Assembly: GCF_000427665.1 (NCBI RefSeq)
Contig: NZ_KE386572.1
Location: 3,658,373-3,722,372, forward strand
Direction: 5' to 3'
DNA length: 64,000 nt
DNA from: Geminicoccus roseus DSM 18922
Lineage (GTDB): Bacteria > Pseudomonadota > Alphaproteobacteria > Geminicoccales > Geminicoccaceae
Shown here: positions 34,146-43,589 of the stretch, piece after piece
How the letters are laid out: the number at the start of each line of letters is the position of its first letter
Position numbering within the stretch: position 1 is the first letter of the stretch
Notes under the pieces: generated by a model
What the model was told of the DNA's origin: nothing
The model's input: the letters and a program-made list of their open reading frames with translations, nothing else
Databases searched by the model: none
Position numbers and translations under genes: made by a program

Positions 34146-34604
34146 TCAGTCCTGCGGCTTCCGGTAGGTCTGGTGGCAGCCGCCGCAGCCCTCCTTGCCC
34201 AGGGTGGCGAACGCCGCCGTCACCTGCTTGGCGTCGCCGCTGTCCGACGAGGCGGCCAGCGCGTCGGCCAGCTCGCCCATCCGGGTCGCGGCCGCCTCGA
34301 AGCCCGCAGGATCCGACCAGACCGCGGGCAGGGCGTCGGTCTTGCCCTGGTCGCTGCCCTCGGGGAACATCGCCGGGATTTCCGGGGCGGTGGCGCTGAT
34401 CTTGAGCGCGTGCTCGCGGACCTGGGCCAGTTCCTCGGGCGAGCCGGTCAAGAGCTCCTTGATGGCGCCCATCTCCTTGCCCAACGCCTTCATGGTGGCC
34501 TGCCGCTTCGCGATGATGTCATCATCCTGGGCGAGAAGCGCGGTCGTCGCGGAAAGAGCCGAGACCGCGACGATCACGACTGCAGCGATCCGATGAAGTT
34601 GCAT
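34146..34604 (-). CDS. Cytochrome c-prime/c556-type
   Basis: Exported four-helix-bundle cytochrome of about 152 residues with a signal peptide (HRIAAVVIVAVSALSATTA) and the haem site GCGGCHQTYRK at the extreme C-terminus, the mark of class II cytochromes (c-prime/c556). Members bind NO or carry electrons. ATG 34604 has GGGGGG eight bases upstream; an ATG at 34628 would prefix eight residues to the signal peptide. The diheme cytochrome gene follows at once, so the two are probably co-expressed partners. Confidence 0.92.
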   Translation of the reverse strand: MQLHRIAAVVIVAVSALSATTALLAQDDDIIAKRQATMKALGKEMGAIKELLTGSPEELAQVREHALKISATAPEIPAMFPEGSDQGKTDALPAVWSDPAGFEAAATRMGELADALAASSDSGDAKQVTAAFATLGKEGCGGCHQTYRKPQD

Positions 34605-34671
34605 CCTGAAGCCCCCCTGGGAGATCATGGATGTTCTCTAGAATCATTCCGCCCGGCGGAAAAGGCATCGG

Positions 34672-35499
34672 ATGGCGGCAGACGTGAGAAATGAGCTGGA
34701 CAGTCGTGGAGGTCCCGTGATCCAGTTGCGGGAAATGCAGAAGAATGCCAGGGTAGCTGGAATCCTGTTCGATAAGGACGGGACGCTGGTGGATTTCAGG
34801 CGTACCTGGATGCCCGCCTACCAGGGCCTTGTCCTCGACTTGGCGCAAGCGGCCGGGCAGGACGGTTCGATGGCAGCCGAACTCGCCGATCTGCTCCTGG
34901 CAAGGCTGGGCTATGACGGCGCCAGCGACCGCTTCACGCCGGCCAGCCCGCTGCTCTGGGCGACCAACGACCATCTGGCGAGCCTGCTCCGCCAGCAGCC
35001 GGAACTGGGCCACCTGGATGTCGGCGCGATCGCCCACGCGCATTTCGCCGACGCGGAGCGCTACCCGGCAGCACCGGTGGGCGATCTGGCCGGGCTGTTC
35101 GCCCGTTTGCGCGGCCACGGCCTGATGCTGGGGATCGCCACCATGGATGCGACCAGCTCGGCGCTGGCGCTGGCGGAGCGTTTCGCCCTGGCGCCGCATC
35201 TTTCCTACGTGGCGGGCTACGATGCCGGGCATGGCGCCAAGCCGGAGCCGACCATGGTCCAGGGCTTCTGCGCCGCCACCGGGCTGGAGCCCGGCCAGGT
35301 CGCCGTGGTCGGCGACACCCTGGCCGATCTGCAGATGGCCAGGGCCGCCAATGCCGGCCTGGCGGTGGCGGTGCTGACCGGGGCGCTGCCGGCGGAAACC
35401 CTGGCGGAGGCGGCCGATCATGTCCTGGAAAGCGTCCAGGATCTGGAAGCTTGGCTGATCGCCACAGGAAGGCTTGCCAGCCGCGCCGAGCGCCGCTAA
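34672..35499 (+). CDS. HAD-family hydrolase (phosphoglycolate-phosphatase-like)
   Basis: Cytoplasmic phosphatase of the haloacid dehalogenase superfamily: motif I FDKDGTLVDF, a helical cap, motif II GIATMDATS (Thr/Ser), motif III Lys in GAKPEPTM and motif IV VVGDTLADLQMA. The substrate is unknown; phosphoglycolate or a related small phosphate is the usual guess. Up to 275 residues from ATG 34672; GTG 34717 (GGAGG close by) and ATG 34735 are shorter alternatives that begin nearer motif I. It is divergent from the cytochrome genes. Confidence 0.9.
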   Translation: MAADVRNELDSRGGPVIQLREMQKNARVAGILFDKDGTLVDFRRTWMPAYQGLVLDLAQAAGQDGSMAAELADLLLARLGYDGASDRFTPASPLLWATNDHLASLLRQQPELGHLDVGAIAHAHFADAERYPAAPVGDLAGLFARLRGHGLMLGIATMDATSSALALAERFALAPHLSYVAGYDAGHGAKPEPTMVQGFCAATGLEPGQVAVVGDTLADLQMARAANAGLAVAVLTGALPAETLAEAADHVLESVQDLEAWLIATGRLASRAERR

Positions 35500-35519
35500 C
35501 AACCCGCCACCGAACGGGC

Positions 35520-35595
<76 letters not shown>

Positions 35596-35747
35596 TCCTT
35601 CCCCTCCTGTCAGAACGTCTCGCCGGCCCGGCTTCCCGGCCGCCGCGCATCCGCCACGCGTTGTGTCGCAGGGGCGGGGGCGCTGACGAACCTGCCCGGT
35701 CATGGCATGATGAGCCTTGAGCGTGGTCGGCAGGACCGGAGGCCGGC

Positions 35748-37127
35748 ATGACCTTGATGCGATGGCTCAAGCAGCTGGGCGAGCCGCCGATGACCCGGGT
35801 GGCGGCCTGGGTCGACGAGCTGACCCAGGACCCGGACGCCAGCGAGGTCGAGACCGAGCTCGATCTCGGCAGCCGGGTCCGGCGCCGCTACCACCTGCTG
35901 GCGCGCGACCGGGACCTGCCGCGCCCGGGCTGCCCGGCCTGGATCGTCGGCATCGAGAAGACCGGCAAGCAGCTGGTGGGCTGGCAGGGCGGCAAGGACG
36001 CCTGGCCGCTGGGCGGGCGCGGCATGGCCCTGCGCCTGCCCGCCGACGCCGAGCCCGACTTCGTGCGCAATGTCCGCGACCTGATGGACGACCAGGACGG
36101 GATGTTCGTCTCGCACATCGCCCATGTGGGCGGGGAGGGGCGTCCCTGGGAGCTGGTCTACGACCTGTTCGACGACATGGAGCAGGGCCGGCACGTGCCG
36201 GGCCAGGCCTGGCTGACCGGCTGGGAGGCCATGGAGACCACCCTGGTGTCCGGGGTCACCGCCACCATCCGCGCCGCCGCCGCCGCGCGCCGCCCGGTCA
36301 CCCACCTGATCCTGGGCGCCATGGGCTGGGACAACGACCAGGCCGAGGCTTTGGCCAACTACCGTCTCCTGATCGCCAAGACCGCCGCGGGCGCTGATGC
36401 CGCCGGGCTGCCGTTCCGGCCGCTGTTCGTGGGGATCACCTGGCCCTCGGTGTGGCGGCCGGGCAGCGGGCTGCGCGACGAGGTCGCCAAGCTGGTGGGC
36501 TATGCCGCCAAGGCCGACGATGCCGACGAGGTCGGCCTGACCTACTTTGCCTGGCTGTCGCACCGCCTGGTGGAGGCGGCCCAGGCGCAGGCGGCGGAAT
36601 CCCAGGCGCCGCTGCGGGCCCTCGCGATCGGCCACAGCTTTGGCGGGCGGATCGTCACCCGGGCCGCCTTCACCGGCGCGCTGCTGGAGCCCAAGCCCCC
36701 GGCTCCCGGCCTGGACGCGGTGGTCGGCCTGCAGCCGGCCTTCAGCGTCAACCGGTTCCTGGCCGGCCAGGGCGACGAGGGCGCGCCCTATTCCGGCTGG
36801 AAGGACGTGCTGGGCAGCGGCTGCCGGCTGGTGTTCACCACCTCCGACCACGACATGGCCAACCCGCAGGCGCGGCTTTTGAGCTTTGCCGAGCATCTGG
36901 GCGGGTTCACCGGGCGCAACGACGCGATGCGCCATGCCGGGGTGTTCGTGATCCATGCCGGCGACGCCGACGGGGTGCTGCCCGAGGCGGCGTTTGCCGG
37001 CCGGGACCGGATCATCCTGGTGGACGCCACCGCCTTCGTCGCCGAGCATTCCGACGTGTTCCACGAGCCGGTCGGCCGGCTGATGGCCGGCCTGCTGCGC
37101 GCCATCGAGGCCGACAACCAGGCCTGA
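35748..37127 (+). CDS. Uncharacterised alpha/beta-hydrolase-like protein
   Basis: I do not recognise a named family. The 459-residue protein has a lipase-type nucleophile elbow, [17 protein letters not shown] (Ser in GHSFGG, about residue 293), after a Rossmann-like strand [12 protein letters not shown], and possible acid and His positions in [11 protein letters not shown] and [11 protein letters not shown]. There is no signal peptide or membrane segment. The first 180 residues are mixed alpha/beta sequence without a motif I know. It is a single gene between tRNA-Phe and meaB, so context gives no function. A lipase or thioesterase-like role is possible but unproven. Confidence 0.8.
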   Translation: MTLMRWLKQLGEPPMTRVAAWVDELTQDPDASEVETELDLGSRVRRRYHLLARDRDLPRPGCPAWIVGIEKTGKQLVGWQGGKDAWPLGGRGMALRLPADAEPDFVRNVRDLMDDQDGMFVSHIAHVGGEGRPWELVYDLFDDMEQGRHVPGQAWLTGWEAMETTLVSGVTATIRAAAAARRPVTHLILGAMGWDNDQAEALANYRLLIAKTAAGADAAGLPFRPLFVGITWPSVWRPGSGLRDEVAKLVGYAAKADDADEVGLTYFAWLSHRLVEAAQAQAAESQAPLRALAIGHSFGGRIVTRAAFTGALLEPKPPAPGLDAVVGLQPAFSVNRFLAGQGDEGAPYSGWKDVLGSGCRLVFTTSDHDMANPQARLLSFAEHLGGFTGRNDAMRHAGVFVIHAGDADGVLPEAAFAGRDRIILVDATAFVAEHSDVFHEPVGRLMAGLLRAIEADNQA

Positions 37128-37209
37128 GGCGGGGGCTCTGCGCGAGGCATGGCGCGGTGGCGGCGGTGCGGGCTACCGCGCCCGGCGTTTCCCGGTTACG
37201 GAAAAGCCG

Positions 37210-38202
37210 ATGAACACCGACCTCGCCCCGCCGATCGCGGCGCTGGCCGAACGGCTGCTGGCCGGCGAGCGCGCGGCCCTGGCCCGCGCCATCACCCTGA
37301 TCGAGAGCAGCCGCGCCGACCACCAGGCCGATGCCCAGGCCCTGCTGCGCCGGCTCCTGCCGCATACCGGCCAGGCCGAGCGGATCGGCATCACCGGGGT
37401 GCCGGGGGTCGGCAAGAGCAGCTTCATCGAGGCGCTCGGCACCATGCTGACCGGGCAGGGCCACCAGGTGGCGGTGCTGGCGGTGGACCCCTCCAGCTCC
37501 CGCAGCGGCGGCTCGATCCTGGGCGACAAGACCCGGATGGCCAGGCTCGCCGCCGATCCCAGGGCGTTCGTCCGCCCGTCCCCTTCCTCCGGAGCGCTGG
37601 GCGGCGTGGCGCGCGCCACCCGCGAATCCGGGCTGCTATGCGAGGCGGCCGGCTACGACATCATCCTGGTGGAAACGGTCGGGGTCGGGCAGTCGGAGAC
37701 CGCGGTCGCCGACATGGTCGACCTGTTCCTGGTGCTGATGCTGCCCGGTGCCGGCGACGAGCTGCAGGGGATCAAGAAGGGCCTGGTCGAGCTGGCCGAC
37801 CTGATCGCGGTCAACAAGGCCGACGGCGAGCAGATGCTCGCCGCCGAGCAGGCCCGGCGGCACTACCGCAACGCCCTGCGGATCATCGCGCCCGAGGCGG
37901 CACCCTGGCGCCCGGACGTGCTGACCGTCTCGGCGCTCACCGGCCAGGGCCTGGCCGAGCTGTGGGCGACCGTGCTGCGCTTTCGCGAGGCGATGGAGGC
38001 GGCGGGGCAGCGCCAGGCCAAGCGGCAGGCCCAGCAGGTCCGCTGGATGGACAGCCTGCTGCAGGACCGCCTGCTGGGCCGGCTGGCGCGGCACCGGGAA
38101 GCCGCGGCCGAACTCGCCGCCTGCCGCCGCGAGGTCGCCGCCGGGCAGGAGACCCCGCTGCGGGCGGTGGAGCGGGTGCTGGGCGCCTTCCAGGGCGGCT
38201 GA
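37210..38202 (+). CDS. meaB: MeaB-family GTPase, methylmalonyl-CoA mutase chaperone
   Basis: G3E-family GTPase that protects and reloads adenosylcobalamin in methylmalonyl-CoA mutase. The 330-residue protein has the P-loop [18 protein letters not shown], Switch residues in [19 protein letters not shown], the Walker B stretch [13 protein letters not shown] and NKAD for guanine recognition. The gene usually sits with the mutase; here no mutase is in the window. Older databases call the family ArgK/LAO transport ATPase. Confidence 0.93.
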   Translation: MNTDLAPPIAALAERLLAGERAALARAITLIESSRADHQADAQALLRRLLPHTGQAERIGITGVPGVGKSSFIEALGTMLTGQGHQVAVLAVDPSSSRSGGSILGDKTRMARLAADPRAFVRPSPSSGALGGVARATRESGLLCEAAGYDIILVETVGVGQSETAVADMVDLFLVLMLPGAGDELQGIKKGLVELADLIAVNKADGEQMLAAEQARRHYRNALRIIAPEAAPWRPDVLTVSALTGQGLAELWATVLRFREAMEAAGQRQAKRQAQQVRWMDSLLQDRLLGRLARHREAAAELAACRREVAAGQETPLRAVERVLGAFQGG

Positions 38203-38218
38203 GGCCGGGACGTCTTGC

Positions 38219-38854
38219 TCAGAAGCCGAAGCCGATCCCGACACCGACCGAACTGCCGGACGTGCCGAAGCTGCCATAGCCGCCATAGCCGTAGCCGCCA
38301 TAGCGGTCGTAGCTGTAGCGCTCGGCATACGGGTCGGGGAACAGGTTGTGGCCGGTGCGGCGCAGGAGCTCGCTGACGTCGCCCTCGCTGTCGCTGGCCG
38401 CCGCGGCGCGCAGATGCGCCACCGTGCTGGGGCCGTCGCAGACCAGGGCCATCAGCCGGCTGGTGTCGCCAAAGCCGGAGCCCAGCACCGCCTCCGGCCC
38501 GCAGGCCCGCCAGGGCGACAGCTGCTCGGGCGGGCCGAACAGCAGGATCACCCGCGCCGCCTCGGCCGAAGCCTCGGGCTGGGCGACGAACTGCGCGGAG
38601 GTGCCGACCACCTCGGCGCCCAGCGCCTGCGCGACCTGGGCGGGATCCAGCCCGCCGGGAACCGGGCCCTGCACCACCACCGCCATCGGCCCGGAGCTGT
38701 TCACCTCCTGGAGCAGCATGCGGGCGGAGCGGGGGTCGCCGTCGGCATAGCGGCCGATTTCCGGGCTCGAGGCGCAGGCGCCGAGCCCCAGGACCGATGC
38801 GGCCAGCGCCAGCCGGAGCGCCCGCCATCCGCCCGTCTTTCCGATCCGCGCCAT
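38219..38854 (-). CDS. Hypothetical lipoprotein with Gly/Tyr-rich C-terminus
   Basis: Function not recognised. The 211-residue protein starts MARIGKTGGWRALRLALAAS and has a clear lipobox, LGLGAC, so it should be a diacylated envelope lipoprotein with Cys26 as its first mature residue. The middle (about 45-150) looks like a small alpha/beta domain. The last 30 residues are a repetitive Tyr/Gly stretch (YGGYGYGGYG) ending VGVGIGFGF. The hydrophobic, aromatic ending resembles beta-strand termini of surface proteins. It is convergent with meaB, 16 bases away. Confidence 0.8.
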   Translation of the reverse strand: MARIGKTGGWRALRLALAASVLGLGACASSPEIGRYADGDPRSARMLLQEVNSSGPMAVVVQGPVPGGLDPAQVAQALGAEVVGTSAQFVAQPEASAEAARVILLFGPPEQLSPWRACGPEAVLGSGFGDTSRLMALVCDGPSTVAHLRAAAASDSEGDVSELLRRTGHNLFPDPYAERYSYDRYGGYGYGGYGSFGTSGSSVGVGIGFGF

Positions 38855-39001
38855 CCTCGACCCCTCGTCATCGTTGCACCGGGCCTGCATCCGCAGTGTA
38901 GAGATGCATTCCGTCGATGCGACCTTACATGAGGAGCAACGCCGGAACGTCCCTCCGGCTCCGGCCGCCATGCCGGCGCATTCCGATTTCCGAGGCCATC
39001 G

Positions 39002-39424
39002 ATGACCCTCTACGACCAGCTCAAAGCCGACCGCCTTTCCGCCATGAAGGCCCGCGACGAGGTGGCCAAGAACCTGCTGGGCACCCTGCTTGCGGCGGCC
39101 GGCAAGGACAGCAAGTCGCCGGACGACGACACGGTGGTGCGGACCATCCGGGCCTTCCTGAAGAGCGTCGAGGAAACCATCGGCCACCTGGCCGGCCGCG
39201 ATATTTCGGTCCAGGAGCGCGAGAAGGCGATCCTGGAATCCTACCTGCCGACCGTGCTGGACGAGGACGCCACCCGTGCTTCGGTGGAAGCGATCGTGGC
39301 CGGGCTCCCGGACCGCTCGCCCAGGCAGATGGGCAAGGTGATGGCGGAACTGAAGGCGCGCCACGGCTCCGCCATCGACCTGAAGCTCGCCAACCCCATG
39401 GTCAAGGACGCGCTGAGCGGCTGA
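39002..39424 (+). CDS. GatB/YqeY domain protein
   Basis: 140-residue protein that is the free-standing form of the C-terminal helical domain of the GatB amidotransferase subunit, thought to touch tRNA. Characteristic stretches are MTLYDQLKADRLSAMKARDE, LESYLPTVLDED and the Gly-Lys-Val-Met helix QMGKVMAELKARHG. In many bacteria yqeY neighbours rpsU or dnaG; here it is alone, which is common in alphaproteobacteria. The biochemical role is not settled in the literature. Confidence 0.92.
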   Translation: MTLYDQLKADRLSAMKARDEVAKNLLGTLLAAAGKDSKSPDDDTVVRTIRAFLKSVEETIGHLAGRDISVQEREKAILESYLPTVLDEDATRASVEAIVAGLPDRSPRQMGKVMAELKARHGSAIDLKLANPMVKDALSG

Positions 39425-39453
39425 CCGGCGGCGCGCGCGCAGGCGGGCGCCGT

Positions 39454-40917
39454 TCAGGCGGCCTGGCTGCGCCCGGGCCGGCAGAACCGGGCGTTGCGCG
39501 AGCGCAGCATCGGCGGGGTGGGCTCGAAGGCGGCAAGCTCGCCGCGACGGCGCGCCACCAGCTGGCGGCGGCGCTCCAGTTCGGGCGAGAAATGCGCGGA
39601 ACTCCGGTGCAGGGTGAGGGCCGGGTGGAGCAGGTCGCCGGCCATGAAGCTGGAATGCGCCATCAGCCGGCCCATCGTGTCGAGCAGCGACAGGGCCAGC
39701 CAGTCGGCCTCGACCGTGCCGGGCTCGTGCACCGGCGGAACGGCCGGGCCCGGCCCGCCGCCGTCTTCGCCGCCGCCGCCGCCGCCGCCATCGAACGGCC
39801 GGGCGATCGCCAGGGCGGGCTCGTCCAGCGCCAGCCGGCCGGACTGCAGCAGGTGCAGGAGCGGCCGCAGCGCCTCCAGGGCGGTGGTGCGGGCGCCGGT
39901 GGCGGCGAGCAGGCGGACCAGGGCGATCAGCCGGGCGGGATGGTGGATCAGGTCGACGAAGTCGCGCAGCCCGCCAAGCCAGGCGGTGGCCAGGGTCTCG
40001 GCCCGGGCGATCCGCGCCGCCAGCGGCAGGCCCTCGCCCAGACAGGCGGCGATCCCGGCGCAGGCCTCCGGCCAGTTCCGGGTGAACGGGTCCGGCGGCG
40101 GGGCCCGGTCCCGGACGCGCGCCGCCGCGATTGCCGCCGGGGTCGCCAGCAGCCCGCGCGCAGCCAGTTCGGCAGCCCGCTCCGGCGGGCAGGCGATCAG
40201 GTTCAGGGTGAAGTCGTCCAGAAAGCCGGCATCGAGCGGCGCCGCCGCGTCGAACCCCGGCAGGAGATGGTAGAGCTGGAATCCCGCCGCCTGCAGGATC
40301 TCGCCGGCCACAAGCCCGGCGGCCGGGTCGCCCGGGTCCAGGCGGACCAGCAGAATCGGCGTGTTGTCCCGCCGCCCGGAACCGGCGGCACTCAGGCCAG
40401 GCACCGCCTGCGCATCGAGCCGGACCAGGTCGAACGGGCCCTCGGCCATGAGCAGGCGGCCGATCGTCCAGCCGGGCCGGCGGACTTGGCCGGACGCGGG
40501 CGCCTGTCCCGGCCCGGCTGTCTGGTCCGGGCCCGCGGCCAGGGCGATCCGCTGCGGGTCCAGCCAGGGAAGGTCGTTGATGCGCCGGGTGAGCTGCAGG
40601 CGCTCATGGAGGTCCGGGGCGGCCTCGCAGACAAGCATGCGCCCGCCGGGCCCGGCGGCGCGGGCGAGGCTCGCCGCAAGCACGCCGCAGCCAGCCGCGC
40701 TGTCCAAAACCCTCCAGCCCGGCCGGACCGCCCGGCGCAGCCAGGCAAGTTCCGGCTCGAACCAGTCCTCCTGCTCGAACAGGACCCAGGACGGCATCGC
40801 CGACAGGTCGTTGGCGGCGGCGACCCGCACGCCGTCCACCAGCTCGATCTCGACCGGCAGGTCGCGGGGGCGGCCAGGGTCGAGCCGCATGTCCCGCCGC
40901 TGCCTGGAACCGTTCAT
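39454..40917 (-). CDS. FkbM-like SAM methyltransferase domain protein with unknown C-terminal half
   Basis: The first 240 residues resemble an FkbM-type class I methyltransferase: EQEDWFEPELAWLRRAVRPG, the SAM loop VLDSAAGCGVLAASLARA (a G-x-G-x-G-like loop with Ala replacing one Gly), CEAAPDLHERL and the late strand LLVRLDPGDP. The C-terminal 240 residues are helical and Leu-rich, broken by a poly-Gly stretch (near residues 384-389), with no family I recognise. 487 residues from ATG 40917. The degenerate loop leaves catalytic activity open. Convergent with the YqeY gene, 29 bases away. Confidence 0.72.
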   Translation of the reverse strand: MNGSRQRRDMRLDPGRPRDLPVEIELVDGVRVAAANDLSAMPSWVLFEQEDWFEPELAWLRRAVRPGWRVLDSAAGCGVLAASLARAAGPGGRMLVCEAAPDLHERLQLTRRINDLPWLDPQRIALAAGPDQTAGPGQAPASGQVRRPGWTIGRLLMAEGPFDLVRLDAQAVPGLSAAGSGRRDNTPILLVRLDPGDPAAGLVAGEILQAAGFQLYHLLPGFDAAAPLDAGFLDDFTLNLIACPPERAAELAARGLLATPAAIAAARVRDRAPPPDPFTRNWPEACAGIAACLGEGLPLAARIARAETLATAWLGGLRDFVDLIHHPARLIALVRLLAATGARTTALEALRPLLHLLQSGRLALDEPALAIARPFDGGGGGGGEDGGGPGPAVPPVHEPGTVEADWLALSLLDTMGRLMAHSSFMAGDLLHPALTLHRSSAHFSPELERRRQLVARRRGELAAFEPTPPMLRSRNARFCRPGRSQAA

Positions 40918-40991
40918 CCACGACGCCCCTTCGATCCTGCCGCCGGCCGAGCATAGCCCAGCCGGGTTAACGGGATCCTAACGGGGCCCGG

Positions 40992-41729
40992 TCATTCCTC
41001 GATCGCCGAGGCCAGGATCGCGCCGCGCGACGCCATCACGTAGAGGCCCAGATGATGGGTCAGCGCCTGGGGATGGGCGGCGGTGTCGGGCAGGCCCAGG
41101 CTGCGCGCGGTCTCCAGCGGCATGTCGTAGGTGGCGCAGGCCGGCTCCAGGACCACGATGTCGCGCAGGGTCGGCACGAGGCCGTGGTTGCGGGCGGAGA
41201 GCAGGGTCACCACCAGGTCCAGCACGCAGATGTCGGTGCAGATCCCGGTCACCACCACCGAGTGCAGCCGGTGCAGCGCCACCCAGTCGGCCATGCGGTT
41301 GTGGCTGACGCCGTGGCCGGGATGGGCGGCCTCGACCGCGCCGATGAAGCCGTTGATGCAGTCCTTGCGCAGCAAGGTGGTCAGGATCTCGGATTCCAGC
41401 CAGGCCAGCTCGTCGACCAGGTTCTCCTGGCCGGTGCCGCGCTCGCAATGGGGCGGGTAGGGCGGCTCGGCCTTGCCGGGCTCATGGGTGTCCAGCAGGG
41501 CCATGATCGGACGCCCGGCGGCGACGAACCTCCTGGCCAGCCGGTCGATCTCGCCGACCATCCGGGCGACCTGGGCATTGGGCGAGGCCGGTGCCAGCGG
41601 CCCGGCGCCGACCGTGCAGAAGCCGTGGACTGCATCCACGATCACCAGACCGGTTGGCCGGTCCCCGGGCGACCAGCTCGATGTCGCGACCGGCAGCTGA
41701 TCCTGGAGCGCTGGGGTTCCGTGGGTCAC
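40992..41729 (-). CDS. Isochorismatase-family cysteine hydrolase (nicotinamidase-like)
   Basis: Cytoplasmic hydrolase of small amides or esters. The catalytic Asp is in LVIVDAVHGFC, the Lys in LLRKDCINGF and the nucleophilic Cys in TGICTDICVLD, the triad of the family; ALLDTHEPGKAEPPYPPHC is the metal- or substrate-binding loop seen in nicotinamidases. 245 residues from GTG 41729, with a GGGGGAG ribosome binding site. Nicotinamidase (PncA-type) is plausible, but the wider family has many substrates. It is divergent from dapB across 160 bases with no other gene. Confidence 0.88.
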   Translation of the reverse strand: MTHGTPALQDQLPVATSSWSPGDRPTGLVIVDAVHGFCTVGAGPLAPASPNAQVARMVGEIDRLARRFVAAGRPIMALLDTHEPGKAEPPYPPHCERGTGQENLVDELAWLESEILTTLLRKDCINGFIGAVEAAHPGHGVSHNRMADWVALHRLHSVVVTGICTDICVLDLVVTLLSARNHGLVPTLRDIVVLEPACATYDMPLETARSLGLPDTAAHPQALTHHLGLYVMASRGAILASAIEE

Positions 41730-41889
41730 TTGCTCCCCCTGTTCCTTGTTGGGCCCTGATCCTTGTCGAGCACGCAACCGTTCTAGCCGCTTCGGCGGCC
41801 GCCGTCGCCCCGCCAGCGGCGGCACCGCTTGCAGCCCCTCGCCGAAACAGGCAGGACCGTGCGCGCCACAAGCGGCGGGGAGGCGGATC

Positions 41890-42696
41890 ATGGGTGACAT
41901 CGCAGTCGGGATCATCGGATGCGCCGGCCGGATGGGCCGGCACAATCTGGAGGTCGTGCTGGCGAGCCCCGGGCTGCGGCTGGCCGGCGGGGTGGAGCGG
42001 GCCGGGCATCCGGCACTGGGCCAGGACCTGGGCATCCTGGCCGGGCGGGAGCCCGCCGGCAGCGTCGCCACCGACGACCTCGCCGGGCTGATCCAGGCCT
42101 CGGACGTGCTGATCGAGTTTTCCGCGCCGGAGCCGACCCTGGAACATCTCCGCCAGGTGGCAAAGGCCGGCAAGGCTTTGGTGATCGGCACCACCGGCTT
42201 CTCCGCCGAGCAGGTCCAGGTCCTGGAGGAGCTGGCCAGGAGCTGCCCGGTGGTGTGGGCGGCCAACATGAGCCTGGGGGTCAACCTCCTGCTGGGCCTG
42301 GCCCAGCGGGTGGCGGCGTCGCTGGACGTCGAGTGGGACATCGAGATCCTGGAGATGCACCACCGCCACAAGGTCGACGCGCCGTCGGGCACCGCGCTGG
42401 CGCTTGGGCGGGCGGTGGCCGCCGGGCGGCTGGTGGCGCTGGACGAGGTGGCGGTGCGCAGCCGGGACGGCATCACCGGCGCCCGGCCGGAAGGCTCGAT
42501 CGGCTTTGCCACCCTGCGCGGCGGCGACGTGATCGGCGACCATGTGGTGATGTTCGCCGGGGAGGGCGAGCGGATCGAGCTGGCGCATCGCGCCAGCGAC
42601 CGCAAGCTGTTCGCGCGCGGTGCTGTGCGAGCGGCGCGCTGGCTGGCCGGCCGGCCGGCGGGGCTCTACGGGATGTCGGACGTGCTGGGGCTGTGA
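41890..42696 (+). CDS. dapB: 4-hydroxy-tetrahydrodipicolinate reductase
   Basis: Lysine/diaminopimelate pathway enzyme, NAD(P)H-dependent. The 268-residue protein has the Rossmann loop VGIIGCAGRMGRHN, the strand VLIEFSAPEPTL, VIGTTGFSAEQ, the catalytic EMHHRHKVDAPSGTAL (His-His and Lys) and GFATLRGGDVIGDHVVMF, all conserved in DapB. ATG 41890 has GGAGG six bases upstream. It is transcribed alone. Confidence 0.97.
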   Translation: MGDIAVGIIGCAGRMGRHNLEVVLASPGLRLAGGVERAGHPALGQDLGILAGREPAGSVATDDLAGLIQASDVLIEFSAPEPTLEHLRQVAKAGKALVIGTTGFSAEQVQVLEELARSCPVVWAANMSLGVNLLLGLAQRVAASLDVEWDIEILEMHHRHKVDAPSGTALALGRAVAAGRLVALDEVAVRSRDGITGARPEGSIGFATLRGGDVIGDHVVMFAGEGERIELAHRASDRKLFARGAVRAARWLAGRPAGLYGMSDVLGL

Positions 42697-42751
42697 GGGC
42701 GCGACACGGGCGCGGCGGCCGGGTCCCAGGCCCGCCAGCCCGCGGGCGGCG

Positions 42752-43252
42752 CTAGAAGGCGGCGGACATGCCGCCGTGATAGGTGGCCGGGCCGGCCGGG
42801 TCGTCCTCGACCCGGGGCGGCAGAAGGCGCGCCTGGGAAACCCAGTGCGCCACCTCGTCGGGCGTGGGGGAGCGGCGGGAGATCCGCTCGCGCCGGTTGT
42901 GCTCGCGGACCCGGACGTGCAGGTCGGCCGGGTCCTCGGCGGCCAGGCGCTCGACCGTGGCGATGCCCAGCTCCTCCAGGATCAGGCCGAACACGGCGCC
43001 CAGCCCGTCGATGCGGGCCATGTCGGCGCGATGCAGGATGACGCGCAGCTCGTCGCCGTCGATGCGGCTCTGGGCCAGGAGCTGGCGGCGTCCGGCATGG
43101 CTGCCGGCGACCCGCAGCAATTGTTCACAGGTGGTGATCCGGCGCGCCTTGAGGGCGACGCGCAACGGCGAAGGAAGGCCCCGTAACTTGCTGAGGGGCA
43201 GGTCACCCGTTGGCCGGGCGCTTTTCGGCGATGTCGCCGTTACTTGATCCAT
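42752..43252 (-). CDS. DUF4332-like helix-hairpin-helix protein
   Basis: A 166-residue protein with two repeats of a helix-hairpin-helix-like pattern (LPSPLRVALKARRITTCEQL and ARIDGLGAVFGLILEELGIA), the look of DUF4332 domains, which resemble DNA-binding or SAM-like modules in Rad51 and polymerases. Function is unknown. ATG 43252 has no strong ribosome binding site; GTG 43294 would add 14 residues. It is convergent with dapB and starts next to a gene-free stretch. Confidence 0.72.
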   Translation of the reverse strand: MDQVTATSPKSARPTGDLPLSKLRGLPSPLRVALKARRITTCEQLLRVAGSHAGRRQLLAQSRIDGDELRVILHRADMARIDGLGAVFGLILEELGIATVERLAAEDPADLHVRVREHNRRERISRRSPTPDEVAHWVSQARLLPPRVEDDPAGPATYHGGMSAAF

Positions 43253-43589
43253 TAGTGCATCGCCCGTCACGTACCACGAAGGTGGACCCCGCACTCCAAA
43301 AGCCGTGCGGCGGTCGCTACACCCATAACGCGAAAATCGTCGGATGATATGCGCCTAGGTAAGCAGAACATTGCGTACGGTCCATATTCCGGAACGTCGC
43401 ACCTCACAATCCGTCACAAGTCGAGGAGCGCATCCTCAAAACGACAGGCGGCTCAAACTGGATCAGATGTGTGCCGTGGGTCACATTGGCCGGAGTTCAT
43501 CAATATCGGCTCCGGAGCATCCGTGGTGAAACTGCGGCTGGTTCTGCCTGGGGCGCCTCTCCCGTCCATCCCGCCAACCCTCCAGCATG
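43253..43589. other. Gene-free stretch, 337 bp
   Basis: No supportable gene on either strand. Base composition is less GC-rich than the flanks. It contains a small TTCCGGAA palindrome and probably the promoter of the DUF4332-like gene; I see no clear -35/-10 pair. A 115-codon open frame on the plus strand lacks protein character. Confidence 0.5.
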
